Shown: positions 36,327-45,165 of the stretch, one piece after another
Layout: each line of letters starts with the position of its first letter
How positions within the stretch are numbered: position 1 is the stretch's first letter
NCBI RefSeq assembly: GCF_900302455.1
Contig: NZ_ONZG01000006.1
Coordinates: forward strand, 1-64,000
From: Falsiruegeria mediterranea M17
GTDB taxonomy: Bacteria > Pseudomonadota > Alphaproteobacteria > Rhodobacterales > Rhodobacteraceae
Direction: 5' to 3'
DNA length: 64,000 nt
Translations under genes and position numbers: made by a program
Notes under the pieces: model-generated
Databases searched by the model: none
Seen by the model: only the letters and a program-made list of their open reading frames with translations
What the model was told of the DNA's origin: nothing

Positions 36327-38291
36327 TCATGCAGCTTTTTCCTGCTTGGATGAGGCCAGGAACATCGGTCCTCCGCGCCAGCGCGGAAACCCGTAGCCAA
36401 AAAGTTTCACCACATCCACATCTTCGGCGCGCTCGGCGATTCCCTCGCTTACGATCTGCTGACCCTCACGCGCCAGCACGTCCAACAGCCGGTCCGAGAT
36501 CTGTTCGGCAGTGAAAGTGTGGCGAGTCAAACCGTTGTTTTTTGAGTAGGCAACGATCAGTTCTTCGACCTCTACGTCGCGGATCGGCGTGCGCGATCCG
36601 TCTTCGTAGCGATACCAACCCTTACCGCTACGCTGGCCCAGGCGATTCATTTCGCAGAGCGTGTCAGCGATGCGCTCGTACCTTTCGTTCGGGTCACGTG
36701 TTGCGGCCTGACGTTTTCGGTTGGCCCAAGCAATCTGAAGCCCGGTGAGGTCCTGCAGTTCAAACGGCCCCATGGGCAGTCCAGCGGCGTGCATGGCCCC
36801 GTCAACCTGATACGGCAAGGCCCCATCGGCCAGCAGGTACTCCGCCTCGCGCCGGTAAGCGGCCAGCATCCGGTTGCCAATGAACCCGTCGCAGATGCCT
36901 GACAGGACCGAGACCTTGCGTAGACGTTTGCCCAGGGCAAAACCCGTGGCGATGACCTGCGGGTCGGTGTCGGGTGTTTTGACGATCTCGAGAAGTTTCA
37001 TCACATGCGCGGGGCTGAAAAAGTGCAGGCCGAGGCAGCGGGACAGGTTGGGGACGCCGTCAAAGATCAGTCTCGGGTCCAGATATGACGTGTTGGTCGC
37101 CAGGATCGCATCCGGCTCCATGACCGCTGACAGTTGGCGGAACACATCGCGTTTTACGTCCAGATCCTCGAACACGGCCTCGATCGCCAGATCGGCGTCT
37201 GCAGCATCTGCGTAGCTATCTGTTGTTGTCAGGCGCGTAAGCATTTCGGCGTGGTGATTTGTCGAAAACTTCCCGCGTTTCACGCCACCTTCGATCAAGC
37301 TGGACACTCGCGTTTTTGCCGCGTCAGCAGCACCGGCGTCCCGTTCGATCAGTGTCACCGACAAACCTCCGCTTAGGCAGGCCATGGCGATCCCCGCGCC
37401 CATCAGGCCGCCACCGACGATGGCGATCTGGTTCAACGGGTGCGGTTCAACGCCGTCGATCAGCTTGGGTTTGCTGACGGCGCGCTCGGCAAAAAACGCA
37501 TAGCGTAAAGCGCGGCTTTCGACCGAGTGGCGCAGCTTCAGGTGCAAGGTGCGCTCGACCGGCTGACCCTGTTCAAACGGCAGCGCAGCCCATTGCAGCG
37601 CCTCGAGGTTCAGAACCGGAGAGTGCTGACCTTTAGCGCGTTTTTTCAAAACAGCTTCGGTTGCGGTATATTCGTCCAACGGCAATGCCGCGACTGTGCG
37701 GTCCCGCACTTTCACAGGGCGTTCGGGCAGGGTTTGGGCAAAAGCGCGGGCAGCATCATTCAGATCGCCCTGCGCAATCTGGTCCACCCCACCAAGTTCC
37801 AGCAGCTTCTCGGCAATCAGGATCTTACCCGAGCATGCCATGTCTATGGCGGCCTGCATCCCGATCAGGCGTGGCGCGCGTTGCGTACCACCTGCACCGG
37901 GGACCAGACCCACATTCACCTCGGGCAGGCCAAACTTGGTGCCGGGTGCAGCGATCCGCCAGGCGCAGCCCATGGCGATCTCGAACCCGCCACCCAGAAC
38001 GTTGCCGTGCATCGCCGCGATAAAGGGCGTTTCGCTGTCCTCGATCATCTGCACCACATCAGGCAGGTGCGGCTCCTCGGGCGTACAGTCAAACTCGGAC
38101 ATGTCGCCGCCTGCCACAAAGGTGCGACCAGCGCAGGTTAGGATGGCAACACGCGCGCCTTGGACCTGATGCACGGCGGCGGCCAGGCCTGCACGCACCG
38201 CGGTTGAGGTTGCGTTCACCGGGGGATTGTCAATCTCAACCCAGGCGATGTCGCCCTCTTGCGTGACCGTAACAACCGTGCTGTCCGTCAT
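36327..38291 (-). CDS. Enoyl-CoA hydratase / 3-hydroxyacyl-CoA dehydrogenase fusion
   Basis: A 654-residue multifunctional beta-oxidation enzyme. The N-terminal crotonase domain (about 5-190) has the oxyanion-hole segment HGNVLGGGFEIAMG and the second glutamate in FGLPEVNVGLVPGAGGTQ. The dehydrogenase domain begins near residue 300 with the NAD motif IVGGGLMGAGIAM and carries LHFFSPAHVMKLLEIV. Within this cluster it can replace separate PaaF and PaaH in degrading 2,3-dehydroadipyl-CoA to 3-oxoadipyl-CoA. The ATG at 38289-38291 is chosen; the upstream extension crosses the operator. It is divergent from paaG. Confidence 0.9.
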   Translation of the reverse strand: MTDSTVVTVTQEGDIAWVEIDNPPVNATSTAVRAGLAAAVHQVQGARVAILTCAGRTFVAGGDMSEFDCTPEEPHLPDVVQMIEDSETPFIAAMHGNVLGGGFEIAMGCAWRIAAPGTKFGLPEVNVGLVPGAGGTQRAPRLIGMQAAIDMACSGKILIAEKLLELGGVDQIAQGDLNDAARAFAQTLPERPVKVRDRTVAALPLDEYTATEAVLKKRAKGQHSPVLNLEALQWAALPFEQGQPVERTLHLKLRHSVESRALRYAFFAERAVSKPKLIDGVEPHPLNQIAIVGGGLMGAGIAMACLSGGLSVTLIERDAGAADAAKTRVSSLIEGGVKRGKFSTNHHAEMLTRLTTTDSYADAADADLAIEAVFEDLDVKRDVFRQLSAVMEPDAILATNTSYLDPRLIFDGVPNLSRCLGLHFFSPAHVMKLLEIVKTPDTDPQVIATGFALGKRLRKVSVLSGICDGFIGNRMLAAYRREAEYLLADGALPYQVDGAMHAAGLPMGPFELQDLTGLQIAWANRKRQAATRDPNERYERIADTLCEMNRLGQRSGKGWYRYEDGSRTPIRDVEVEELIVAYSKNNGLTRHTFTAEQISDRLLDVLAREGQQIVSEGIAERAEDVDVVKLFGYGFPRWRGGPMFLASSKQEKAA

Positions 38292-38337
38292 GTGCCTTGT
38301 CCTCAAAGTCAGAGATTCGTCATATTCAAAAAATTTA

Positions 38338-38357
38338 TTGACCAACCGTTCGGTTAA
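38338..38357. promoter_or_regulatory. Paa-cluster operator, copy 2 (divergent promoter)
   Basis: TTGACCAACCGTTCGGTTAA, with a central AACCG-TT-CGGTT palindrome, lies midway between the divergent starts of the fusion gene (38291) and paaG (38398). It matches copy 1 in 17 of 20 positions in reverse complement and shares TGACC and TCGG-TAA half-sites with copy 3. Confidence 0.7.
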
Positions 38358-38397
38358 TGCAACTGTTTTGTAGAAACATCTGCAAAGCGGGCCTGAC

Positions 38398-39183
38398 ATG
38401 AGCGATACGATTCTTGCGCAAGACCATGGAAATTGGGTGGAAATCACCCTGAACCGTCCAGATCGCCTGAACAGTTTCAACGACGAAATGCACTATGCGC
38501 TGCGCTCTGCGCTGGAAAATGCACGCGATTCTGGTGCTCGTGCGGTGCTGCTGACCGGGGCTGGTCGTGGGTTTTGTGCGGGTCAGGATCTGGGCGATCG
38601 CGACCCGTCAAAGATGGACGGCCCCCCTGATCTGGGCAACACAGTGCGGACATTCTATGCGCCATTGGTCACACTCATTCGGTCGCTGAACTTCCCCGTC
38701 ATCTGCGCCGCCAACGGCGTTGCAGCGGGGGCAGGGGCCAATATCGCCTTGGCTTGCGATATGGTGCTGGCGGGCGAGAGCGCCAAGTTCATTCAGTCCT
38801 TTTCCAAGGTCGGCTTGATCCCGGACACTGGCGGCTCGTGGCATCTGCCGCGCCTGCTGGGCGAGGCGCGCGCCAAGGGGCTGGCTTTCACGGCGCAGCC
38901 CCTTCCTGCGAAACAGGCCGAGGATTGGGGGCTGATCTGGAAGGCCCTTCCGGACGACGAATTGATGTCCGAGGCCCGCGCGCTGGCTGAACAGTTCGCA
39001 AACGGCCCGACGCTGGGAATGGGCCTGACCAAGCAGTGCATTCAGGCGGCCGCGACCGATGATCTGATCGAGCACCTTGAAATGGAAGCCGATGCCATGA
39101 AAACCTGTGGCGAAAGCGCGGATTACGCCGAAGGTGTCATCGCGTTTTTGGAAAAACGAAGCCCCAAGTTTCAAGGCAAGTGA
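38398..39183 (+). CDS. paaG: 1,2-epoxyphenylacetyl-CoA isomerase
   Basis: A 261-residue crotonase-fold enzyme that converts ring-1,2-epoxyphenylacetyl-CoA to oxepin-CoA. Diagnostic segments are GAGRGFCAGQDLGDRDP, the oxyanion-hole region AANGVAAGAGANIALACD and the catalytic aspartate in KVGLIPDTGGSW, where many enoyl-CoA hydratases have glutamate. It opens the paaG-paaI-paaK-TetR unit; paaI follows with a 2-nt gap. Operator copy 2 is 41-60 bp upstream. Confidence 0.93.
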   Translation: MSDTILAQDHGNWVEITLNRPDRLNSFNDEMHYALRSALENARDSGARAVLLTGAGRGFCAGQDLGDRDPSKMDGPPDLGNTVRTFYAPLVTLIRSLNFPVICAANGVAAGAGANIALACDMVLAGESAKFIQSFSKVGLIPDTGGSWHLPRLLGEARAKGLAFTAQPLPAKQAEDWGLIWKALPDDELMSEARALAEQFANGPTLGMGLTKQCIQAAATDDLIEHLEMEADAMKTCGESADYAEGVIAFLEKRSPKFQGK

Positions 39184-39185
39184 CA

Positions 39186-39614
39186 ATGACACCAAAGACC
39201 CGCGCCGAACGCGCCGCCCAGGCCATGTGGGATGGGGATCAGGCCTCGAAATGGGCCGGGATGGAAATCACCCATATTGATGAGGCGACCGCGACACTTG
39301 AGATGACCGTCGAGGCGCATCACTGTAACGGACATGGTATTTGTCATGGCGGCGTGACCTTCATGCTGGCTGACAGCGCCTTTGCTTTTGCTTGCAACAG
39401 TCGCAACCAATCGACTGTTGCCCAACACAATGTGATCAGCTTCATCGCGCCCGGACACCTGGGCGACCGGCTGATTGCCACCGCAACCGAGCTGAGCCTG
39501 ACCGGGCGCAGCGGAATTTATGATGTAACTGTGACCAATAAGGACGGCCAACAGATCGCCGAATTCCGGGGTTTTTCCCGGGCGATCAAAGGCTCCCTGT
39601 TTGATGAAGATTAA
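39186..39614 (+). CDS. paaI: Hydroxyphenylacetyl-CoA thioesterase
   Basis: A 142-residue hotdog-fold thioesterase that clears dead-end CoA esters in phenylacetate degradation. The active region reads CHGGVTFMLADSAFAFACNS, with the catalytic Asp in LADSAF, and the C-terminal strand is GQQIAEFRGFSR. The start could be the ATG at 39186 or the GTG at 39180, which overlaps the paaG stop. It lies between paaG and paaK with spacing below 20 bp. Confidence 0.91.
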   Translation: MTPKTRAERAAQAMWDGDQASKWAGMEITHIDEATATLEMTVEAHHCNGHGICHGGVTFMLADSAFAFACNSRNQSTVAQHNVISFIAPGHLGDRLIATATELSLTGRSGIYDVTVTNKDGQQIAEFRGFSRAIKGSLFDED

Positions 39615-39629
39615 GGTGTGGAGGACGCC

Positions 39630-40940
39630 ATGAAGGACCTGACCCCGAACAAAGCCGACCTGGACCCGATCGAGATCGCCTCGATCGACGAGATCCGCGC
39701 TAAACAGCTGGAGCGGATGAAGTGGTCGCTGCGCCACGCCTATGACAATGTACCGATGTACAAGCAGCGGTTCGACGAGGCGGGCGTGCATCCCGACGAT
39801 CTGCAAAGCCTGTCGGACCTTGCCAAGTTCCCGTTCACATACAAGAACGATCTGCGCGACAACTATCCATTTGGCCTGTTTGCCGTCCCGCGCGAACAGA
39901 TCATCCGCCTGCACGCCTCGTCCGGCACCACCGGCAAGGCGACCGTCGTGGGTTACACAGCCAATGACATCAACAATTGGGCCGATTTGCTGGCGCGTTC
40001 GCTGCGGGCTTCGGGCCTGCGCAAGGGCGACATGGTGCACAACGCCTATGGCTATGGCCTGTTTACGGGCGGTCTGGGCGCGCATTACGGCATCGAACGT
40101 CTGGGCGCGACTGTGGTGCCCATGGGCGGCGGCCAGACCGAAAAGCAGGTGGGCCTGATCAACGACTTCAAGCCCGACGGCATCATGGTGACCCCGTCTT
40201 ACATGCTCAACATCCTTGAGCAGTTCCACAAGATGGGCCTGGACCCCCGCGAAAGCTCGTTGTCGGTCGGTGTATTCGGTGCCGAACCCTGGACCAACGC
40301 GATGCGAAATGAGGTCGAGCAGGCATTCGACATGCATGCAGTTGATATCTATGGGCTGTCCGAGATCATGGGGCCGGGCGTCGCGAACGAATGTGTCGAA
40401 ACCAAAGACGGACTGCACGTCTGGGAAGATCACTTCTATCCAGAGGTGATTGATCCCGAAACTGGCGAAGTGCTGCCTGATGGCGAGATGGGCGAACTGG
40501 TGTTTACCACGCTCACCAAAGAGGGCCTGCCGATGATCCGCTATCGCACCCGCGACCTGACGCGACTGCTGCCGGGCACAGCGCGTTCGCTGCGGCGGAT
40601 GGAGAAGATCACCGGCCGTTCTGATGACATGATCATCTTGCGTGGGGTCAACGTATTCCCGACACAGATCGAAGAACAGCTGATGGCCACCGGCGGGCTG
40701 GCCCCGCATTTCCAGATCGAACTCTACAAATCCGGGCGCATGGATGCTATGCGGGTCTTTGTCGAAGCCAACCCCGATGCGGCTGACGAGCTCAGCAAGA
40801 CCGCCGCCGCGCGGATGCTGAGCAAGCGGATCAAGGACATCGTGGGCGTTTCAACAGAAATCATCGTAGGCGATCCCGGAGAGGTGGCGCGCTCCGAAGG
40901 CAAAGCCAAGCGCGTCGTCGACAACCGAGACAAGGAATAG
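39630..40940 (+). CDS. paaK: Phenylacetate-CoA ligase
   Basis: A 436-residue AMP-forming acyl-CoA ligase that activates phenylacetate. Motifs are the P-loop ASSGTTGKATVVGYT, the aspartate/arginine hinge YRTRDLTRLLPG and the C-terminal lysine region near RSEGKAKRVVD. It is the entry enzyme of the pathway. TGGAGGAC precedes the ATG at 39630, so the longer frame from 39618 is not needed. The TetR gene follows after 3 bp. Confidence 0.95.
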   Translation: MKDLTPNKADLDPIEIASIDEIRAKQLERMKWSLRHAYDNVPMYKQRFDEAGVHPDDLQSLSDLAKFPFTYKNDLRDNYPFGLFAVPREQIIRLHASSGTTGKATVVGYTANDINNWADLLARSLRASGLRKGDMVHNAYGYGLFTGGLGAHYGIERLGATVVPMGGGQTEKQVGLINDFKPDGIMVTPSYMLNILEQFHKMGLDPRESSLSVGVFGAEPWTNAMRNEVEQAFDMHAVDIYGLSEIMGPGVANECVETKDGLHVWEDHFYPEVIDPETGEVLPDGEMGELVFTTLTKEGLPMIRYRTRDLTRLLPGTARSLRRMEKITGRSDDMIILRGVNVFPTQIEEQLMATGGLAPHFQIELYKSGRMDAMRVFVEANPDAADELSKTAAARMLSKRIKDIVGVSTEIIVGDPGEVARSEGKAKRVVDNRDKE

Positions 40941-40943
40941 AAT

Positions 40944-41540
40944 TTGGCCCGCACGATTGCAAAAGACCATGATCAGAAACGGGCTCAGATCCTGAAATCC
41001 GCCGCGCGCGTCTTTGCGCGCGAGGGGTTCGATCGCGCGTCAATGACCCAATTGGCGCGGGAATGCGGGATATCAAAGGCGAACATCTATCACTACTACG
41101 ACAGCAAGGATGCCATCCTGTATGACATCCTGGAAATCTATCTGCGCGAACTGCGGGATCTGATTTGCGGTATCGATTTGTCCGGCTTGGATGACGCGGC
41201 CCGTTTGCGCATGGTGATTGCCGAGATCTTGCTGGCCTATCAGGGTGTGGACGACGAGCACCGTGTTCAGATCAGCGGCATGTCCGCTTTGCCTGAAGAA
41301 CAGCAAAAGGTTTTACGCGGTTATCAGCGTGATATGGTTGACTACCTAAGCGACATCCTGTGCCAAGTTGCCCCCGGTACCTTTGAAAATAGCCCTGGCA
41401 AGCTTCGGTCCACTACAATGTCGATATTCGGCATGCTGAACTGGTATTACATGTGGAATACCGGCGCGGGAACGCAGGCGCGCGAGGACTATGCCGATCT
41501 GGTGACCAAACTCACGTTGAATGGCGTCGGCTCACTCTGA
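40944..41540 (+). CDS. TetR-family regulator of the paa cluster (PaaR-like)
   Basis: A 198-residue TetR repressor. The N-terminal helix-turn-helix spans about residues 12-58 (ILKSAARVFAREGFDRASMT and CGISKANIYHYYDSKDAIL), followed by an all-helical ligand domain. The start is a TTG at 40944 after AAGGAA. Co-transcription with paaGIK and three similar palindromes in paa promoters make it the likely paa repressor, probably released by phenylacetyl-CoA. The last 9 bp overlap the convergent epimerase-like gene. Confidence 0.88.
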   Translation: MARTIAKDHDQKRAQILKSAARVFAREGFDRASMTQLARECGISKANIYHYYDSKDAILYDILEIYLRELRDLICGIDLSGLDDAARLRMVIAEILLAYQGVDDEHRVQISGMSALPEEQQKVLRGYQRDMVDYLSDILCQVAPGTFENSPGKLRSTTMSIFGMLNWYYMWNTGAGTQAREDYADLVTKLTLNGVGSL

Positions 41541-42677
41541 CACGGATTGCGGGCGCCGCCGCAGGGCGGCCTTTCGTGCGAACGTGACAGTATCCAGATA
41601 GGTTTGGGATAGGTCGGAACGCGTATCCTTCAACAATAGATCGCCGTAGCTCAGAAAACGTTGTGCCCCTGTCAGTTCATAAAGCTGATAGAGCTGCCGA
41701 ATGGCCCGACCCGGTAAGTAATCCCCTTCGAACCAACGTCCCAGAGCGTACCGGCTATAGGTGCCTGGACGACGGAAGCACGCGACGGTTGCTTCGATTG
41801 TGGTTGCTCCGGCCCGCGTGAGAGTTCCGAAATCCCGTCCTGGAAAGTTCAGCGAAAGTTCATGCAGCGCCAGAACCGCAAAAATATGACCGTTTTGAAC
41901 CCGCGTAGCGCGCCCGTTGGGCAGAGGGTATTCATCGAACCAAAGATATCCGGCACGATCCCGAAATGAAATCCAACGACCCGGAGCAACACCTCCTTGG
42001 GTATGGATCCCTTGAAACGCGCGGCCGTACATCAAAAGGTCCTCGTCCACGGCAAGATGTTTGGAAAGACGTAGGCAACCAAGGATCGCAAAGGCGTTTG
42101 AGATGGCGCTGACCCAAGGCGCGTCCAACGCGGGTGACGTCGAATTCAGGGCAAAGCGATTTTCGATAAATGCCGCATCACCATCGCGAACAGTGAAAGC
42201 GCGCAACCGTTCCAGCAGCAGGTTTGCCAGTGTAAGGGCGGCCAGTTGCCGGGCTGGATCCTGTTCAGATTTCAGGTATTCGTCCAGCGCGATGGCGTTC
42301 CGCCAGAAAACGACGGGCTGAAACAGCTGCCCATATTCATCCGTGTAGGTCTTGGACCAGGGGAAAGGCAGGGCCTCCTCCAAGGACAACGACGTTTGCG
42401 GATGCCATCCCTCTGGTGGTGACAGCACCGGATGCTGCCCGACGACAGGCGTTGTCAAAAGATCGTAGTCCACCAACAAAATCTCGGGCAGATCGGGAGC
42501 AATCGAATGCATCTGCGCGTTTTTCGGTCGGATTGGGCGCCATCGTTCCCCTCCTTTGAGAAGGCGGGCGTAATACACCATGTGGACCAGAACATGCTGC
42601 GTGTAGTGCCGACAAAAATGCAGCGCAGGACGCACAACTTTCCGCACCATAGTCAGATTTTGAGTAGAGGGTTTCAC
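41532..42677 (-). CDS. D-glucuronyl C5-epimerase-like protein
   Basis: A 381-residue protein without a clear signal peptide. The C-terminal half resembles the conserved domain of heparosan glucuronyl C5-epimerases: YLWFDEYPLP, TRVQNGHIFAVLALHEL, then YSRYALGRWFEGDYL and LYQLYELTGAQRFL. The first block aligns with the WFEEYP and LNG-F-F-L-GLYD motifs I recall for that family, including the expected Tyr residues. That would mean modification of a uronic-acid polysaccharide. No glycosyltransferases lie nearby. The start is uncertain: GTG at 42677 or ATG at 42650. Confidence 0.62.
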   Translation of the reverse strand: MKPSTQNLTMVRKVVRPALHFCRHYTQHVLVHMVYYARLLKGGERWRPIRPKNAQMHSIAPDLPEILLVDYDLLTTPVVGQHPVLSPPEGWHPQTSLSLEEALPFPWSKTYTDEYGQLFQPVVFWRNAIALDEYLKSEQDPARQLAALTLANLLLERLRAFTVRDGDAAFIENRFALNSTSPALDAPWVSAISNAFAILGCLRLSKHLAVDEDLLMYGRAFQGIHTQGGVAPGRWISFRDRAGYLWFDEYPLPNGRATRVQNGHIFAVLALHELSLNFPGRDFGTLTRAGATTIEATVACFRRPGTYSRYALGRWFEGDYLPGRAIRQLYQLYELTGAQRFLSYGDLLLKDTRSDLSQTYLDTVTFARKAALRRRPQSVSE

Positions 42678-42775
42678 TATTCTGGAACCAAAGGACTAAA
42701 TGTCGAAAATTAGTATGCGATCTTATGTTGCAGGAGATGACACCCTGTCAATGTGGCGAAAGTGAATATGCAAGC

Positions 42776-42797
42776 GGCCGCAGACAAAGCTGCGGCC
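42776..42797. terminator. Hairpin after the paa oxygenase operon
   Basis: GGCCGCAG and CTGCGGCC form a perfect 8-bp stem with a 6-nt loop, 29 bp beyond the last stop of the leftward paa operon. No T tract follows on either strand, so it may be a message-stabilising hairpin rather than a strong terminator. Confidence 0.5.
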
Positions 42798-42826
42798 ATT
42801 CTAATCCAATTTGCAAAAGCCAATGC

Positions 42827-43588
42827 TCAGGACGGGACGTCCAGGCCAAAGCTCTCAAGCAACGTGGTCGCTTCTGCTTCCCAACGGGTTTTCAGCTCTG
42901 CGTTGGTCGACTTGCGTAGGCCCATTTCCTTCAGGCTCTCGGCCTTGGTGGATGAGCTGGAGCCAAAACTTGCAGCTACACGAGGCCACCAGTAGTTGAC
43001 GGCAGCTTGCAAGGCAGCGGTTTCACCTTCTTCGATCAGCTTGATCACACCTTCGGCAGCCAGTTCCGCATGACGGGTTTCGATCGGGGTGATCGTGCGG
43101 AACGCTTCGGCCAGCGGTTGGTACGAGATCATCGAGAACTCGGTCAGTTGGATGACTACTGCCCGGCCCATCAGTAGATTCATCGCCACTGCGTCTACCC
43201 AGCCGTCAAGCGGGTAGTTGAACACCGCCAAACGCATGTCGTGGTCCGTACGCGAGGTTCCGATGTCTGCGTCCCGTTCCAAACGTGTGGTCCAAGGGTG
43301 ATTGTTTGCATAGCGATCTGCATCCGCGCCGAAATCACCCATGATCCGAAGCACACGGTCGGCATTGTCGGTCTTTTCCAGCACGATCTTGGCAGCGGCA
43401 ATACGTTCCTTGATGCCGGGGCCTGCGTTGATCACATCGGCAAAACCTGCCGCGCCTGCCAGTTCACTGTCGACAAAGGTCGCCATCAGTTTCATCAGCT
43501 CGGCGCGATAGCGCGGTGGCACGTTGGTGGGATTGGTCAGCACCCCGCCGGCGGCCAGGTAGCTTTCGATTGTCATATCTTCTGCCAT
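42827..43588 (-). CDS. Ferritin-like PaaA/PaaC-family paralogue
   Basis: A 253-residue all-helical protein of the phenylacetic-acid catabolic (PaaA/PaaC) family, at the distal end of the paa oxygenase operon. The second carboxylate motif is present in ITPIETRHAEL. The first appears degraded: where PaaA has DEAGHG, this protein has LEKTDNADR, lacking the histidine. It is therefore probably not a normal di-iron catalytic subunit and may be structural, like PaaC, or regulatory. AGGAGAGGG lies just before the ATG, and paaE ends 12 bp upstream. Confidence 0.8.
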   Translation of the reverse strand: MAEDMTIESYLAAGGVLTNPTNVPPRYRAELMKLMATFVDSELAGAAGFADVINAGPGIKERIAAAKIVLEKTDNADRVLRIMGDFGADADRYANNHPWTTRLERDADIGTSRTDHDMRLAVFNYPLDGWVDAVAMNLLMGRAVVIQLTEFSMISYQPLAEAFRTITPIETRHAELAAEGVIKLIEEGETAALQAAVNYWWPRVAASFGSSSSTKAESLKEMGLRKSTNAELKTRWEAEATTLLESFGLDVPS

Positions 43589-43599
43589 GATCCCTCTCC

Positions 43600-44673
43600 T
43601 TACTGATCAAAGTCGACTGTGACGGTGTCCGTCAGCGGGAAGGCCTGGCAGGACAGGACATAGCCTTTCTCGACTTCATAGTCCTCCAGCGCATGGTTCG
43701 CGACCATTTCGACCTCGCCCTCGAGCACCTTACAGCGACATGTTGAACAAACTCCTGCCTTGCACGCATAAGGTGCGTCCATCGCGTTTTCGAGCGCACC
43801 GTCCAGGATCGACATGTCCTTGGGCAGGGTGATCGTCTGGGTCGAGCCGTCCATCGTGATGGCTGCCTTGGTCTGGTTTGCACTGCTCGCAGCATCACCC
43901 GAAACAGTCTTGCGCTTGGCGCGACCCGGCTGGGCGCTGGCAAAAAGCTCGAACTTGATCTGGGCATCGTCCAGCCCGTGATCGCGCAGCGCAGCGGCAA
44001 TGCCCAGCATCATCGGCTCTGGCCCGCAGATGAATGCGGTGTCCACGGTCTTGATGTCGATCCAGTGCTTGAACAGCTCGGCGCATTTGTCCTGTGTCAC
44101 CAGACCGGTGAACAGGTCAATGTCCTGCGCGTCGCTTTCCAGGATGTGGATCACGTTCAGGCGGCCCATGTAGAGGTTCTTGAGGTCTTCCAGCTCTTCG
44201 CGGAACATGATCGTGTTCACGCCCTTGTTGGCATAGACCAGCGTGAACCGCGCCTTGGGTTCGCGCGCCAGGGTGGTCTTCAGGATCGACAGAACCGGGG
44301 TCACGCCCGAGCCGCCGGCAAAGCCGAGATAGTGTTTGCTGGCATCCGCATCGAGCGCGGTAAAGAAGCCCCCCATGGGCGGCATGGCCTGGATGGTGTC
44401 TCCCACCTTCAGCTCTTCATTGGCCCAGGTCGAAAAGGCACCCCCGTCGACACGTTTGATGCCCACCTGCAGGATACCTTCGTCCTTACCGGCGCAGATC
44501 GAATAGGACCGGCGCAGCTCTTCGCCGTCGAAATCGCGGCGGAAGGTCAGGTATTGGCCTTGGGTGAAATCGAATTCTTCGGCTGCGCCGTTGACGGGCT
44601 GCAGCGTGACCACGACAGCGTCGCGGATGGTTTTGTGAACGTCTGTGACGGTCAGATCGTGAAAGCGCGCCAT
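43600..44673 (-). CDS. paaE: Phenylacetyl-CoA epoxidase reductase subunit
   Basis: A 357-residue reductase that passes electrons from NADPH to the PaaAC oxygenase. The N-terminal FAD domain has EELRRSYSICAG, the nucleotide domain has GFAGGSGVTPVLSILKT and CGPEPMM, and the C-terminal plant-type ferredoxin has CKAGVCSTCRCKV plus a last cysteine in VLSCQAFP. All four cluster cysteines are present. It follows paaD by 24 bp. Confidence 0.95.
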   Translation of the reverse strand: MARFHDLTVTDVHKTIRDAVVVTLQPVNGAAEEFDFTQGQYLTFRRDFDGEELRRSYSICAGKDEGILQVGIKRVDGGAFSTWANEELKVGDTIQAMPPMGGFFTALDADASKHYLGFAGGSGVTPVLSILKTTLAREPKARFTLVYANKGVNTIMFREELEDLKNLYMGRLNVIHILESDAQDIDLFTGLVTQDKCAELFKHWIDIKTVDTAFICGPEPMMLGIAAALRDHGLDDAQIKFELFASAQPGRAKRKTVSGDAASSANQTKAAITMDGSTQTITLPKDMSILDGALENAMDAPYACKAGVCSTCRCKVLEGEVEMVANHALEDYEVEKGYVLSCQAFPLTDTVTVDFDQ

Positions 44674-44697
44674 GGGGCGTCTCCTCTTATCTGGGGC

Positions 44698-45159
44698 TCA
44701 GATGCATTTGAAATAGTCGAACGGTTCCAGGCAGTCGGTGCAGCGCCAATGCGCCTTGCAGGGGGTCGAGCCGAACTGGCTGACCTTTTGCACGTTTTTA
44801 CTGCCACAGTTTGGGCACCGCTCTGGACCGCCCGCAGGTTGCGGTGGGGCGATCCCGTAATCTTCCAGTCGGGCCTTGCCGCGCTCGGTCAGCCAATCGG
44901 TGGTCCAGGCCGGGCTAAGCTGCTGCTTGAGTTGCAGCTTTTCGATGCCGTGGTCCCGCAGGGCTGTCTCGATGTCCATGTTGATCACGGATGTGGCGGG
45001 GCACCCCGAGTAGGTTGGCGTCACCGTGACGGTCAGCGTGTCGTCTTGCCACGCGACGTCCCGGATGATGCCAAGATCCACGAGCGAGATCACAGGGATC
45101 TCGGGGTCGGGAACGGCATCCAGCCATTCCCAAACCTGTTTGACGCTTGGCTGTTCCAT
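44698..45159 (-). CDS. paaD: Phenylacetyl-CoA epoxidase maturation protein
   Basis: A 153-residue protein with an N-terminal MIP18/DUF59 domain (WLDAVPDPEIPVISLVDLGI, then PTYSGCPATSVINMDIE) and a C-terminal zinc ribbon (CPNCGSKNV, then CTDCLEPFDYFKC). PaaD is needed for assembly of the epoxidase, probably by metal-cluster delivery. It lies 6 bp after paaC. Confidence 0.94.
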   Translation of the reverse strand: MEQPSVKQVWEWLDAVPDPEIPVISLVDLGIIRDVAWQDDTLTVTVTPTYSGCPATSVINMDIETALRDHGIEKLQLKQQLSPAWTTDWLTERGKARLEDYGIAPPQPAGGPERCPNCGSKNVQKVSQFGSTPCKAHWRCTDCLEPFDYFKCI

Positions 45160-45165
45160 GGTCCG

